DNA of 64,000 nt from Betaproteobacteria bacterium HGW-Betaproteobacteria-7 (lineage in GTDB: Bacteria > Pseudomonadota > Gammaproteobacteria > Burkholderiales > Rhodocyclaceae). Under the pieces are notes generated by a model that had not been told where the DNA came from, did no database searches, and saw nothing but the letters and a program-made list of their open reading frames with translations. The position numbers and the translations under genes are program-made. The DNA lies in the NCBI GenBank assembly GCA_002840765.1, contig PHCE01000002.1, positions 1 to 64,000 on the forward strand, written 5' to 3'. Within the stretch, counting starts at the first letter, position 1. Every line of letters begins with the position of its first letter. Below are positions 10,244 to 18,283 of the stretch, in pieces.

Positions 10244-10258
10244 TGCCTGACTCAGGCA
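10244..10258. promoter_or_regulatory. Perfect palindrome upstream of the methyltransferase
   Basis: TGCCTGA-C-TCAGGCA is a 15-bp perfect palindrome lying 31-45 nt before the methyltransferase start, in the 114-nt gap after the YejM-like gene. On the minus strand a TATAGT word lies further upstream (about 10272-10277). It could be an operator for an internal promoter, or a small hairpin in the operon mRNA; the minus strand has only a loose T-rich tract after it. Confidence 0.35.
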
Positions 10259-10327
10259 TCACCCGCGGACTATAACGATCGTGGATTAACCGAATCTGAA
10301 CAAACTACCGGGCGCCCCTGGCATCAC

Positions 10328-12208
10328 TCAATTGGCGGTCGGCGCCTCCAGAAAGCGACCGCTTTCGGTGACCACCTCATCCAGTCTCGCCTGCTGGGCA
10401 GCAACCAGCTGACGGCCGGCTTCCCGCGTCAGGGGATGATCTTCGGCATCGAAGGTGCCGTAGCGGAAGTAGGTGCTGCCGGTAAAGGGAAAGGTGATCT
10501 TGTTCTGCGCATCGACGATGCCCATGTAGTCGTACTCGCCGACTACGTGATAAGGCATCTCGACTGCCAGACTGTCAGCGGAACTGTAGCTGCGTGACGG
10601 CGTGGTCACACCGAGGTGGCCGAGCAGAGTTGGCGCAACCTGCAGGTGCGACGTGCGATGGGCGACCACCTGTGCGGCCTGGCCCGGCACCCAGAGGACC
10701 AGCGGCACGCGGATCTGCTCTTCCGGGAAAGTACTGCCGTGGCCATGTCCCCAGCGCCCCTTTTCCATGAACTCCTCGCCGTGGTCGCCAGTGAACAGGA
10801 TGACCGTGCTGTCGAGCAGCTTTGCCGCTTCCAGATGAGCAAGCAGGCGGCCGAACTCGCGGTCGATGTGATGGGCGGCGTTGATGTAGCGGGCGTGGAT
10901 TCCCTCAATGTTGTCGGCTAGGTCGAGCTTCACGTAATTCATTTCTTTCAGGTAATCACGGCGCACCAGTTCCTGGTCTTCGGGAAAGTCGTAGGGCGCG
11001 TGGGTGGATTCGAAAAACATGAAGCCGAAAAAGGGGCGGCTGGCATCGCGGCCGTCGATCTTGCCGATCAGATCGCTGATGTTCTGCGTGTCGCGCCGCC
11101 ACGGTTCGCCAGTCTGCAGTTCCTGCAACTGGCTCTCGGGAACGCCGGAGAACACCGTGTGCCGCAATTCCGGGTAGTTGAAGCTCTGGCTGGTGTGGGC
11201 AGCAACCTGATAATCCTGCTGGCGCAGAAAATCCATGAAAACTGGCGCCACGCGCTGCTTTTCGAAGCTGTACCAGTAGGGCGCGTAGAGGCCGTAGAAC
11301 ATCGAGAACAGGCCCATGCGGGTACGGTTGCCGCCACTATAGTGCTGCTCGAAACGCTGCGCCCGGTTGGAGAATTTCCACAGATTGGGGGTGATCTCCG
11401 GGCTGAGCAGATCCCAGCGGAAGGATTCGCCGACCAGCATGATGACGTTCATTTTCTTCGGCGCGGCCGCTGCCAGCTTTGCCTGTGGGTAATCGACGGT
11501 GCCGCCGGCAAGGCGCAGTTGCGTCATCGAGGTCCGTTCGACACCCAAGCGCTTCAACAGCTTGCTGGCCCCGCTACGTAGATGGAAGGGGATGACGTCG
11601 GCGGCTTCCAGCAGATCCTCGCGGCCGGTATAGGTACTGTGCGCATAGACCACTTCCTCGACTACCAGCAGCAGGACCAGGCCGGCCATCAGCTGGGCCG
11701 CCAGACGCCTGGGCACAGTCCGGCCAGCGGTGGCCAGCCGGTGCATCAGCCACAGGCTGGCGGTCGTCGCCAGCAACAGCAGGCTCACCTGCATGGCGAC
11801 GGTGCGCTCAGTGGCGGCCGTCGCGCCGAGCGCGGCAACACCGCCGGGAGTCGTCAACAGGTTCCAGACGAAGCCGTTGAAGTGGTACTGGTAGAGCTCG
11901 AACAGGCGATAGTCGGCATAGATGGCCAGAAGAACCAGGGAGGAGCCGAGCAGGGCGAGCACATAGGTAACCGCCCGGTGAAGCTGTGGCGATACCTTCA
12001 ACCAGAGCAGCAGCCGGTCGGCCAGCGTCACCAGCACGATCACTGGCGCCAGGTAGAGGGCCGCGTAAGCGGCGGTGGCGATGACCAGGAACAGGCCGGC
12101 AGGCACTGAAGAGACGCCGACCAGCGGCCAGAACAGGGCAATGGCCAGGCAGATGGCCAGGTAAGCGACAACGAAATAGTTGCGCAGGGTGATACGGGAA
12201 CGGGGCAT
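10328..12208 (-). CDS. PbgA/YejM-like inner-membrane sulfatase-fold protein (DUF3413 type)
   Basis: 626 residues. About five N-terminal membrane segments (residues 10-190) are followed by a periplasmic alkaline-phosphatase-superfamily domain with NVIMLVGESFRWD, GGNRTRMGLFSMFYGL and ILFTGDHGEEF. The layout matches the YejM/PbgA family, which in enterobacteria senses lipopolysaccharide and controls LpxC turnover. Unlike the enteric protein, this one appears to keep a nucleophile Thr and metal-binding residues (Glu, Asp-His), so it could be catalytic. It is the first gene of the cassette ending with the LtaS-like gene. Confidence 0.78.
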   Translation of the reverse strand: MPRSRITLRNYFVVAYLAICLAIALFWPLVGVSSVPAGLFLVIATAAYAALYLAPVIVLVTLADRLLLWLKVSPQLHRAVTYVLALLGSSLVLLAIYADYRLFELYQYHFNGFVWNLLTTPGGVAALGATAATERTVAMQVSLLLLATTASLWLMHRLATAGRTVPRRLAAQLMAGLVLLLVVEEVVYAHSTYTGREDLLEAADVIPFHLRSGASKLLKRLGVERTSMTQLRLAGGTVDYPQAKLAAAAPKKMNVIMLVGESFRWDLLSPEITPNLWKFSNRAQRFEQHYSGGNRTRMGLFSMFYGLYAPYWYSFEKQRVAPVFMDFLRQQDYQVAAHTSQSFNYPELRHTVFSGVPESQLQELQTGEPWRRDTQNISDLIGKIDGRDASRPFFGFMFFESTHAPYDFPEDQELVRRDYLKEMNYVKLDLADNIEGIHARYINAAHHIDREFGRLLAHLEAAKLLDSTVILFTGDHGEEFMEKGRWGHGHGSTFPEEQIRVPLVLWVPGQAAQVVAHRTSHLQVAPTLLGHLGVTTPSRSYSSADSLAVEMPYHVVGEYDYMGIVDAQNKITFPFTGSTYFRYGTFDAEDHPLTREAGRQLVAAQQARLDEVVTESGRFLEAPTAN

Positions 12209-12339
12209 GGCTGATCCATCGACACGGTTTTAGGAGGAACACGATTGGCGTGTCCTGCTGGTCGAGGGATTCTGCTGGCGCTTTGTTAAGCCACCCTGAA
12301 GAGGCGGCGGGCGCGGATGCCGGGCTGCCGGCAATATGA

Positions 12340-12365
12340 AAAAAGCCGGGAAACCCCGGCTTTTT
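12340..12365 (-). terminator. Rho-independent terminator after the small membrane-protein gene
   Basis: AAAAAGCCGGG (12340-12350) pairs perfectly with CCCGGCTTTTT (12355-12365) around an AAAC loop. On the minus strand the stem is followed by a T-run, and it begins 1 nt after the stop codon of the 33-residue gene. It also has T residues on the plus strand and may act both ways. Its close position supports the small gene being expressed. Confidence 0.85.
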
Positions 12366-12366
12366 C

Positions 12367-12468
12367 TTAGTGGTAGGCTTTTTTCGAAGCCAGTTTTTTG
12401 GCCATCAGGCAGCCCAGGCCAAAGATGGCCACGGCGAACACGATGCCGAGAGAGGACAGTTCATCCAT
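12367..12468 (-). CDS. Small single-span membrane protein, 33 residues
   Basis: Reads MDELSSLGIVFAVAIF followed by GLGCLMAKKLASKKAYH: an acidic N-terminus, one hydrophobic span (about residues 7-22) with a Cys, and a lysine-rich tail, which predicts the tail in the cytoplasm. The ATG has GGGGT 5-8 nt upstream. A strong terminator follows immediately. It lies between the YejM-like gene and the cbbM promoter region and reads away from cbbM. I do not recognise the family. The 12209-12690 interval otherwise holds this terminator, the YejM-like gene leader and the cbbM upstream region. Confidence 0.6.
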   Translation of the reverse strand: MDELSSLGIVFAVAIFGLGCLMAKKLASKKAYH

Positions 12469-12573
12469 ATTTACCCCGCAGTAGGATTTTGTTGATCAAG
12501 AGCGGAAATAGACAGCGGCCGAATGAAAAGTTCCCGCTCGGGGCAGAAAAATTTTCCATGGCGAACGGGAGAG

Positions 12574-12629
12574 ACAAATAAATCAAAGCTGAACAATCAA
12601 ATAAAAATACGTGACTGTTATTTATCTGT
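12574..12629. promoter_or_regulatory. AT-rich dyad upstream of cbbM, candidate CbbR site
   Basis: ACAAATAAAT (12574-12583) and ATTTATCTGT (12620-12629) form a 10-bp inverted repeat with one mismatch, separated by 36 bp and ending 61 bp before the cbbM start. The whole 12570-12640 stretch is strongly AT-rich compared with its surroundings. Size and layout resemble the dyad upstream of fbp, although the arm sequences differ. LysR regulators bind such split sites. Direct CbbR binding is not shown. Confidence 0.4.
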
Positions 12630-12690
12630 TCACCTTCCTAACATCCACTCCATCGCAGCCATCCCGGCAAACCACACAAGGAGACTCTCG

Positions 12691-14070
12691 ATGGACCAGT
12701 CAAACCGCTACGCCGACCTCAGCCTCAAGGAAGACGACCTGATCGCCGGCGGCCGCCACATTCTGTGCGCCTACAAGATGAAACCGAAAGCTGGCTACGG
12801 CTATCTCGAGGCCGCCGCCCACTTCGCCGCCGAGTCGTCGACCGGCACCAATGTCGAGGTATGCACCACCGACGAATTCACCAAGGGCGTCGATGCGCTG
12901 GTCTATCTGATTGACGAGGCGAGCGAGGAAATGCGCATCGCCTACCCGCTCGACCTGTTCGACCGCAACATCATCGATGGCCGGATGATGATCGTTTCCT
13001 TCCTGACGCTGGCCGTCGGCAACAACCAGGGCATGGGCGACATCGAGCACGCCAAGATGTATGACTTCTACGTGCCGCGCCGGGCCATCGAGTTGTTCGA
13101 CGGGCCTTCGGTGGATATCAGCAACCTGTGGCGCGTCCTTGGCCGGCCGATGGAAAACGGCGGCTACATCGCTGGCACCATCATCAAGCCGAAGCTCGGA
13201 CTGCGTCCCGAACCCTTTGCGGCGGCGGCCTACCAGTTCTGGCTGGGCGGTGATTTCATCAAGAACGACGAGCCGCAGGGTAACCAGGTTTTCTGCCCGC
13301 TGAAGAAGGTCATCCCGCTGGTCTACGACGCGATGAAACGGGCGATGGACGAAACCGGCGAAGCCAAGATCTTCTCGGCCAACATCACCGCCGACGACCA
13401 TAGCGAAATGATCGCCCGCGGCGAATTCATCCTCGAGACCTTCGGCCCGGATGCCGACAAGGTGGCTTTCCTGGTCGACGGCTATGTCGGCGGCCCGGGC
13501 ATGGTGAGCACCGCCCGCCGCTACTTCTCGCGCCAGTACCTGCACTACCACCGCGCCGGCCACGGCGCCGTCACCTCGCCCTCGGCCAAGCGCGGCTATA
13601 CCGCCTACGTGCTGGCCAAGATGAGCCGCCTGCAGGGCGCCTCCGGCATCCACGTCGGCACCATGGGCTACGGCAAGATGGAAGGCGACAAGGACGACCG
13701 TGCCATCGCCTACATCATCGAGCGCGACAGCTATACCGGCCCGGCCTATCACCAGGAGTGGTACGGCATGAAGCCGACGACGCCGATCATCTCCGGTGGC
13801 ATGAACGCCCTGCGCCTGCCCGGCTTCTTCGAGAACCTCGGCCACGGCAACGTCATCAACACCGCCGGCGGTGGCGCTTATGGCCACATCGACAGCCCGG
13901 CCGCCGGCGCCAAGTCGCTGCGCCAGGCCTACGAGTGCTGGAAGGCCAAGGCCGATCCGATCGAGTGGGCCAAGGAGCATCCAGAATTCGCCCGTGCCTT
14001 CGTCTCTTTCCCCAAGGATGCCGACCAGATCTTTCCGGGCTGGCGGGAAAAGCTCGGCGTGCATAAGTAA
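12691..14070 (+). CDS. cbbM: Ribulose-1,5-bisphosphate carboxylase/oxygenase, form II
   Basis: Fixes CO2 onto ribulose-1,5-bisphosphate. The 459 residues align with form II enzymes with identical numbering to the Rhodospirillum rubrum protein: catalytic K166 in [13 protein letters not shown], carbamylated K191 and metal ligands D193/E194 in [10 protein letters not shown]287, and loop-6 K329 in GYGKME. The chosen ATG has AAGGAGA 7-13 nt upstream; a longer in-frame reading from 12523 lacks this. No small-subunit gene is present, as expected for form II. Such enzymes suit high CO2 and low O2. A terminator follows at 14080-14103. Confidence 0.98.
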   Translation: MDQSNRYADLSLKEDDLIAGGRHILCAYKMKPKAGYGYLEAAAHFAAESSTGTNVEVCTTDEFTKGVDALVYLIDEASEEMRIAYPLDLFDRNIIDGRMMIVSFLTLAVGNNQGMGDIEHAKMYDFYVPRRAIELFDGPSVDISNLWRVLGRPMENGGYIAGTIIKPKLGLRPEPFAAAAYQFWLGGDFIKNDEPQGNQVFCPLKKVIPLVYDAMKRAMDETGEAKIFSANITADDHSEMIARGEFILETFGPDADKVAFLVDGYVGGPGMVSTARRYFSRQYLHYHRAGHGAVTSPSAKRGYTAYVLAKMSRLQGASGIHVGTMGYGKMEGDKDDRAIAYIIERDSYTGPAYHQEWYGMKPTTPIISGGMNALRLPGFFENLGHGNVINTAGGGAYGHIDSPAAGAKSLRQAYECWKAKADPIEWAKEHPEFARAFVSFPKDADQIFPGWREKLGVHK

Positions 14071-14079
14071 GATCGCACC

Positions 14080-14103
14080 AACCCCGCCGCGGCGGGGTTT
14101 TTT
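14080..14103 (+). terminator. Rho-independent terminator between cbbM and cbbQ
   Basis: AACCCCGCCG directly abuts CGGCGGGGTT as a 20-bp perfect palindrome, followed by a run of T residues to 14103. It lies 10 nt after the cbbM stop and 28 nt before cbbQ. Partial read-through would give much more RuBisCO than activase mRNA, which fits their stoichiometry. Confidence 0.85.
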
Positions 14104-14130
14104 GTCCCTTTCGATCACCCGGGAACGACC

Positions 14131-14934
14131 ATGTCCACTGCCGAAAGCTACAAAGTTCGCCAGCAACCCTTCTATCAGCCGCAAGGCAACGAAGTCGCGC
14201 TTTACGAGGCGGCCTACGCTGCCCGCCTGCCGGTCATGCTCAAGGGGCCGACTGGTTGCGGCAAGTCGCGTTTCGTCGAATACATGGCCTGGAAGCTGGG
14301 CAAGCCGCTGGTCAGCGTCGCTTGCAACGAGGACATGACCGCCGCCGATCTGATTGGCCGCTACTTACTCGATGTCAATGGCACGCGCTGGCAGGACGGG
14401 CCGCTGACCCTGGCCGCCCGCCTCGGCGCCATCTGCTACCTCGACGAGATCGTCGAAGCCCGCCAGGACACGCTGGTCGTCATCCACCCGCTGACCGACC
14501 ACCGGCGCAACCTGCCGCTCGACAAGAAGGGAGAACTGGTCACGGCGCATCCCGACTTCCAGCTGGTGATTTCCTACAACCCGGGCTACCAGAGCCTGAT
14601 GAAGGATCTGAAGCAATCCACCAAGCAGCGCTTCACGGCCTTTCAGTTCGATTACCCGGATGCCATCACCGAAGCCGGCATCGTCGCCCGCGAAGCCGAC
14701 ATCGAGCCGACGCTCGCTGCCCGTCTGGTCGAAGTCGCCCAGGCCGGCCGCCGACTCAAGGGCCACGGGCTCGACGAAGGCATTTCGACGCGCCTGATCG
14801 TCTACGCCGCAACCCTGATCCGCCATGGCATCAGCGAAGTCGATGCCTGCAAGATGGCCATGGTGCGCCCGATCACCGATGACGCCGATGTGATCGATAC
14901 ACTGGACCACGCCATCGCCGCCGTTTTCGGCTGA
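14131..14934 (+). CDS. cbbQ: RuBisCO activation protein CbbQ (MoxR-type AAA+ ATPase)
   Basis: Ring-forming ATPase that, with CbbO, pulls inhibitory sugar phosphates out of RuBisCO. The 267-residue protein has Walker A GPTGCGKS at residues 39-46, Walker B ICYLDEI at 101-107, and a sensor-1-like ISYNPGYQS. Length and motifs match CbbQ (and its NorQ relative); the location between cbbM and cbbO decides the name. It follows the cbbM terminator by 27 nt and precedes cbbO by 6 nt. Confidence 0.95.
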   Translation: MSTAESYKVRQQPFYQPQGNEVALYEAAYAARLPVMLKGPTGCGKSRFVEYMAWKLGKPLVSVACNEDMTAADLIGRYLLDVNGTRWQDGPLTLAARLGAICYLDEIVEARQDTLVVIHPLTDHRRNLPLDKKGELVTAHPDFQLVISYNPGYQSLMKDLKQSTKQRFTAFQFDYPDAITEAGIVAREADIEPTLAARLVEVAQAGRRLKGHGLDEGISTRLIVYAATLIRHGISEVDACKMAMVRPITDDADVIDTLDHAIAAVFG

Positions 14935-14940
14935 GCCGCG

Positions 14941-17238
14941 ATGGCCGTCCCCGGCATCCGCAACGTCGCCGAGGCCCGCCAGCGGCTGATGGCCAATCCC
15001 GAGTCGCAGGCCGCCTGGGCGGATCTCGACTGCGGCTTTGCCGCGGTCGCCGATGTTTTCGACGAATGCTATCTGGCAGCAAAGCACACCATCGCCGCCG
15101 GAGAGATGCCGGATTTCCTCGAGGCCGCCCGCGTCATCGGCAAGCTTGGCCGCGGCGCCGAACCGCTGCTCGCCTTCCTCGAACACTGGCCGGGCGTCGT
15201 CGAGGCCACCGGTCTCGCCCAGTCGGCCACCCTGCCGCCGGTCATGGCGGCCATCCGCAACCTGCAGAAATCGCCCAACGGCCCAGCGGTGACACCGCTG
15301 CTGCAGACGCTCGGCGCCGTCGCCGGCCGCCTGCGCACGGCCGAGGCGCTGCAGCATTACCTGACGTTGGTGCTCGACCACGCGCTGCGCACTTCGGGCT
15401 CGATCCATGGCCATCACCTCACCGAGCCCAGCCCCTCGCTCGGCGAACTGCTCGGCCAGGCCCCGCGCCTGCTCGGCATTGTTTCCCTGGCCGGTCTCAA
15501 GCGCTGGATCGATGACGGCATTCGCCTGACCGGCGGCCACCCGGAACGCCAGCGCGCCTATTTCGCGCTGGAAGCCCCGGAAAGCCGCGCCATCCTGCAG
15601 CGCGAACGGGAAGGCACGCTGTTCGCCGACGTCGAGCGCCGCCTGAGTTTGACCCTGGCAGCCCTGTGGCAGGACGACAGCCTGCTTGTGCCCTATTCGA
15701 CAGCTTTCGCCGAACGTCGTCTGCAACCTTACCTGGCCGCCGATGGCATCCGACTGCCCGACGTCCTGGAGGCGTGCGCCGGGATTTCCGGCCTCGCCCG
15801 CTACCGCGCCATGCTCGCCCATCTGGCCGGGCATCGCCGCTGGAGCACGCCACTGATCGCCGACAACTGGAGTCCGCAGCAGCGCCTGGCTGTCGAGACG
15901 CTCGAGGATGCGCGGATTGACTGGCTGCTGCTGCGCCGCTTCCCCGGTCTGGCACCGACCCTGCTCGCCCTGCATCCAGCCCCCGCCGAGGACGCCTGCG
16001 ACCCGACAACGGAGAGCTGCCTGCGTCATCGCCTGACCTGCCTTTCGCGCGCCTGCCTTGATGCCCGGCACAGCTACGGCGATCCCCTGCTCATTGAATT
16101 CGCCGGCAAGTTCCACGCCCTGCTTGCCGACGGTCCGGCGACAACCCGCGCCACGGCTGAGCTGGCGCTCAGCTTCGTCACCCGCAGCCGGCGGCAGAGC
16201 GACCAGTTCGCGCAAGTGCATTTCACCGACACCGAAATCGATTACCGCGACGACAACCGCCACCTGTGGACCTTCATCGAAAGCGGCGACGAGGAGGAGA
16301 ACTTCGATCCGCCGCCGGCACCGGCGGAAGCCGAAGCGGTGGGCCTGCCGCCGCGCCATTATCCAGAGTGGGACTGCCTCACCGAGAACTATCGGCCGGA
16401 CTGGACGGCCGTTTACGAAGCTTTGCACCCGGCCGGCCGCGCTGCCGACATCGACCGCCTGCTGGCCAAGCATGCCATTCTCGCCCGCCAGCTGAAACGC
16501 CTGCTCGACCTGCTCAAGCCGCAGGATCGCATCCGCCTGCGCTACCAGGAGGAAGGCAGCGAGCTCGATCTCGACGTTGCCGTGCGCGCCCTGATCGACC
16601 TGAAAAGCGGTCATTTACCGGACGGCCGCATCAATGTCAGTCACCGCACCGATGGCCGCGACATCAGCGTCCTGCTGCTGCTCGACCTGTCGCAGTCGCT
16701 CAACGAGACGCTGCCCGGCGGCAACCAGCGCATCCTCGACACGGCACGCGAGGCGGTCGCCCTGCTCGCCTGGGCCATCGACCAATTGGGCGACGCCTGC
16801 GCCATTGCCGGCTTCCATTCCAACACCCGGCACGAGGTGCGCTACCACCACATCAAGGGCTTTTCCGAAACCTGGGACGATACGGTGAAAGCCCGCCTGG
16901 CTGCCGTCGAAGCCGGCTGGTCGACACGCATGGGTGCCGCCATCCGCCACGCCGGTCGGCTGCTCGGTGCCCGCCGCTCGGAGAAGCGCATCCTGCTCGT
17001 GCTCACCGACGGTGAGCCGGCCGACATCGACGTCAGCGACCCGCAACACCTGATCGCCGACACGAAAAAGGCGGTCGAGGAACTGGCGGCGAACGGCGTC
17101 ACCTCCTTCTGCCTGAGCCTCGACCCGCAGGCCGACAGCTACGTCGGCGACATCTTCGGCCGCAACTGGCGCGTCCTCGATCGTATCGAACGGCTGCCTG
17201 AACAGTTGCCTATGGTCTACCTCAACCTGACCCGCTGA
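14941..17238 (+). CDS. cbbO: RuBisCO activation protein CbbO (von Willebrand A domain)
   Basis: Adaptor that docks on RuBisCO and binds the CbbQ hexamer. The protein is 765 residues. The C-terminal VWA domain has the metal-ion-dependent adhesion motif D-L-S-Q-S beginning at D582, and LVLTDGEPADI further on. The N-terminal ~450 residues are the helical CbbO/NorD-type region. An acidic stretch (ESGDEEENFDPPPAPAE) links the parts. It starts 6 nt after cbbQ. NorD of nitric oxide reductase is related, but no nor genes are nearby, so CbbO is preferred. Confidence 0.94.
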   Translation: MAVPGIRNVAEARQRLMANPESQAAWADLDCGFAAVADVFDECYLAAKHTIAAGEMPDFLEAARVIGKLGRGAEPLLAFLEHWPGVVEATGLAQSATLPPVMAAIRNLQKSPNGPAVTPLLQTLGAVAGRLRTAEALQHYLTLVLDHALRTSGSIHGHHLTEPSPSLGELLGQAPRLLGIVSLAGLKRWIDDGIRLTGGHPERQRAYFALEAPESRAILQREREGTLFADVERRLSLTLAALWQDDSLLVPYSTAFAERRLQPYLAADGIRLPDVLEACAGISGLARYRAMLAHLAGHRRWSTPLIADNWSPQQRLAVETLEDARIDWLLLRRFPGLAPTLLALHPAPAEDACDPTTESCLRHRLTCLSRACLDARHSYGDPLLIEFAGKFHALLADGPATTRATAELALSFVTRSRRQSDQFAQVHFTDTEIDYRDDNRHLWTFIESGDEEENFDPPPAPAEAEAVGLPPRHYPEWDCLTENYRPDWTAVYEALHPAGRAADIDRLLAKHAILARQLKRLLDLLKPQDRIRLRYQEEGSELDLDVAVRALIDLKSGHLPDGRINVSHRTDGRDISVLLLLDLSQSLNETLPGGNQRILDTAREAVALLAWAIDQLGDACAIAGFHSNTRHEVRYHHIKGFSETWDDTVKARLAAVEAGWSTRMGAAIRHAGRLLGARRSEKRILLVLTDGEPADIDVSDPQHLIADTKKAVEELAANGVTSFCLSLDPQADSYVGDIFGRNWRVLDRIERLPEQLPMVYLNLTR

Positions 17239-17308
17239 TTGACGCCGACCTTGCCACCCCCTACAGTCAGGAATCCCTGATGCGCTCAATGCCTATCTTC
17301 AATAAATC

Positions 17309-18259
17309 ATGAACTTCGTACGCAACCTGACGCTGCGCCAACTGCAGATTTTCGTCGTCGCTGCCCGTCACCTGAGCTATGCCCGCGCCGCCGAGGAATT
17401 GCACCTGACGCCGCCGGCCGTCTCGATGCAGTTGAAGCAACTGGAAGACAACGTCGGCCTGCCGCTGTTCGAGCGCATGGGGCGCGGCGTGGCGCTGACC
17501 GGTGCGGGCGAGCTGCTGGTCCATCACGCGCTGCGCATCCTCGGCGAGATCAAGGACGCCGAAGCCAGCCTGCAGTCGCTGGCCGGCGCCGAAACCGGCC
17601 AGATGTCGGTCGGCCTGGTCAGCACCGCCAAATACTTCATGCCGCGCCTGCTGGCCAAGTTCGCCCAGGCACATCCGGGCGTCGAAGTGCAATTCACCGT
17701 CGGCAACCGCGAAGCGCTGCTGCAGAAGCTCCAGGACAATGCCATCGATCTGGCGGTGATGGGGCGGACGCCGGTCGAGATCGATGCCGTCGCCGAACCG
17801 ATGGCCAGCCATCCCTACGTGCTGATCGCCCCGGCCAATCACCCGCTGCGCACCGCCCGCCGCTTCGACCTGCAGGAATTGCGCCACGAATGTTTCCTGC
17901 TGCGTGAGGAAGGCTCCGGCTCTCGGCGGGTGGCCGAGGAAATGTTCAAGAACCATCTGTTCACGCCGGCCCGCACCATCAGCATGGGCAGCAACGAGAC
18001 CATCAAGCAGGCGGTGATGGCCGGCATGGGCATCAGCCTGCTCTCCCTGCATACGCTGCCGCTGGAACTGAAGACCGGCGAGGTCAGTCTCCTCGACGTG
18101 GTCGGCACGCCGATCGAACGCACCTGGTACGTCGTGCATATGAGCGCCAAACGCCTGCTGCCGGCCGGTGTCAAATTCCGCGAATTCCTGCTCGACGAGG
18201 CCGCACCGGCACTCGCCCACGAGTTTTCCGCCTATCTGCCGCACCCGCCCAGCGCCTGA
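17309..18259 (+). CDS. cbbR: LysR-type transcriptional regulator CbbR
   Basis: Activator of Calvin-cycle operons that responds to metabolites such as RuBP or NADPH in studied bacteria. The 316-residue protein has a winged helix-turn-helix at residues 8-65 (LRQLQIFVVAARHLSYARAA, then PPAVSMQLKQLE) and a periplasmic-binding-like effector domain. It starts 70 nt after cbbO on the same strand, unlike the common divergent cbbR-cbb layout, so it may be co-transcribed with cbbMQO or have its own weak promoter. The name relies on sequence type plus position. Confidence 0.88.
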   Translation: MNFVRNLTLRQLQIFVVAARHLSYARAAEELHLTPPAVSMQLKQLEDNVGLPLFERMGRGVALTGAGELLVHHALRILGEIKDAEASLQSLAGAETGQMSVGLVSTAKYFMPRLLAKFAQAHPGVEVQFTVGNREALLQKLQDNAIDLAVMGRTPVEIDAVAEPMASHPYVLIAPANHPLRTARRFDLQELRHECFLLREEGSGSRRVAEEMFKNHLFTPARTISMGSNETIKQAVMAGMGISLLSLHTLPLELKTGEVSLLDVVGTPIERTWYVVHMSAKRLLPAGVKFREFLLDEAAPALAHEFSAYLPHPPSA

Positions 18260-18283
18260 GCTACAATCTGCTGCACCGCAACA

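Noticed and set aside
14365-16614. 749-codon open frame on the minus strand opposite cbbQ/cbbO
   Set aside because: Length comes from high GC third positions. No domain features, and it covers two well-supported genes.
17239-17308. Terminator between cbbO and cbbR
   Set aside because: Only a weak TCAGG-AATC-CCTGA hairpin without a T-run is present.
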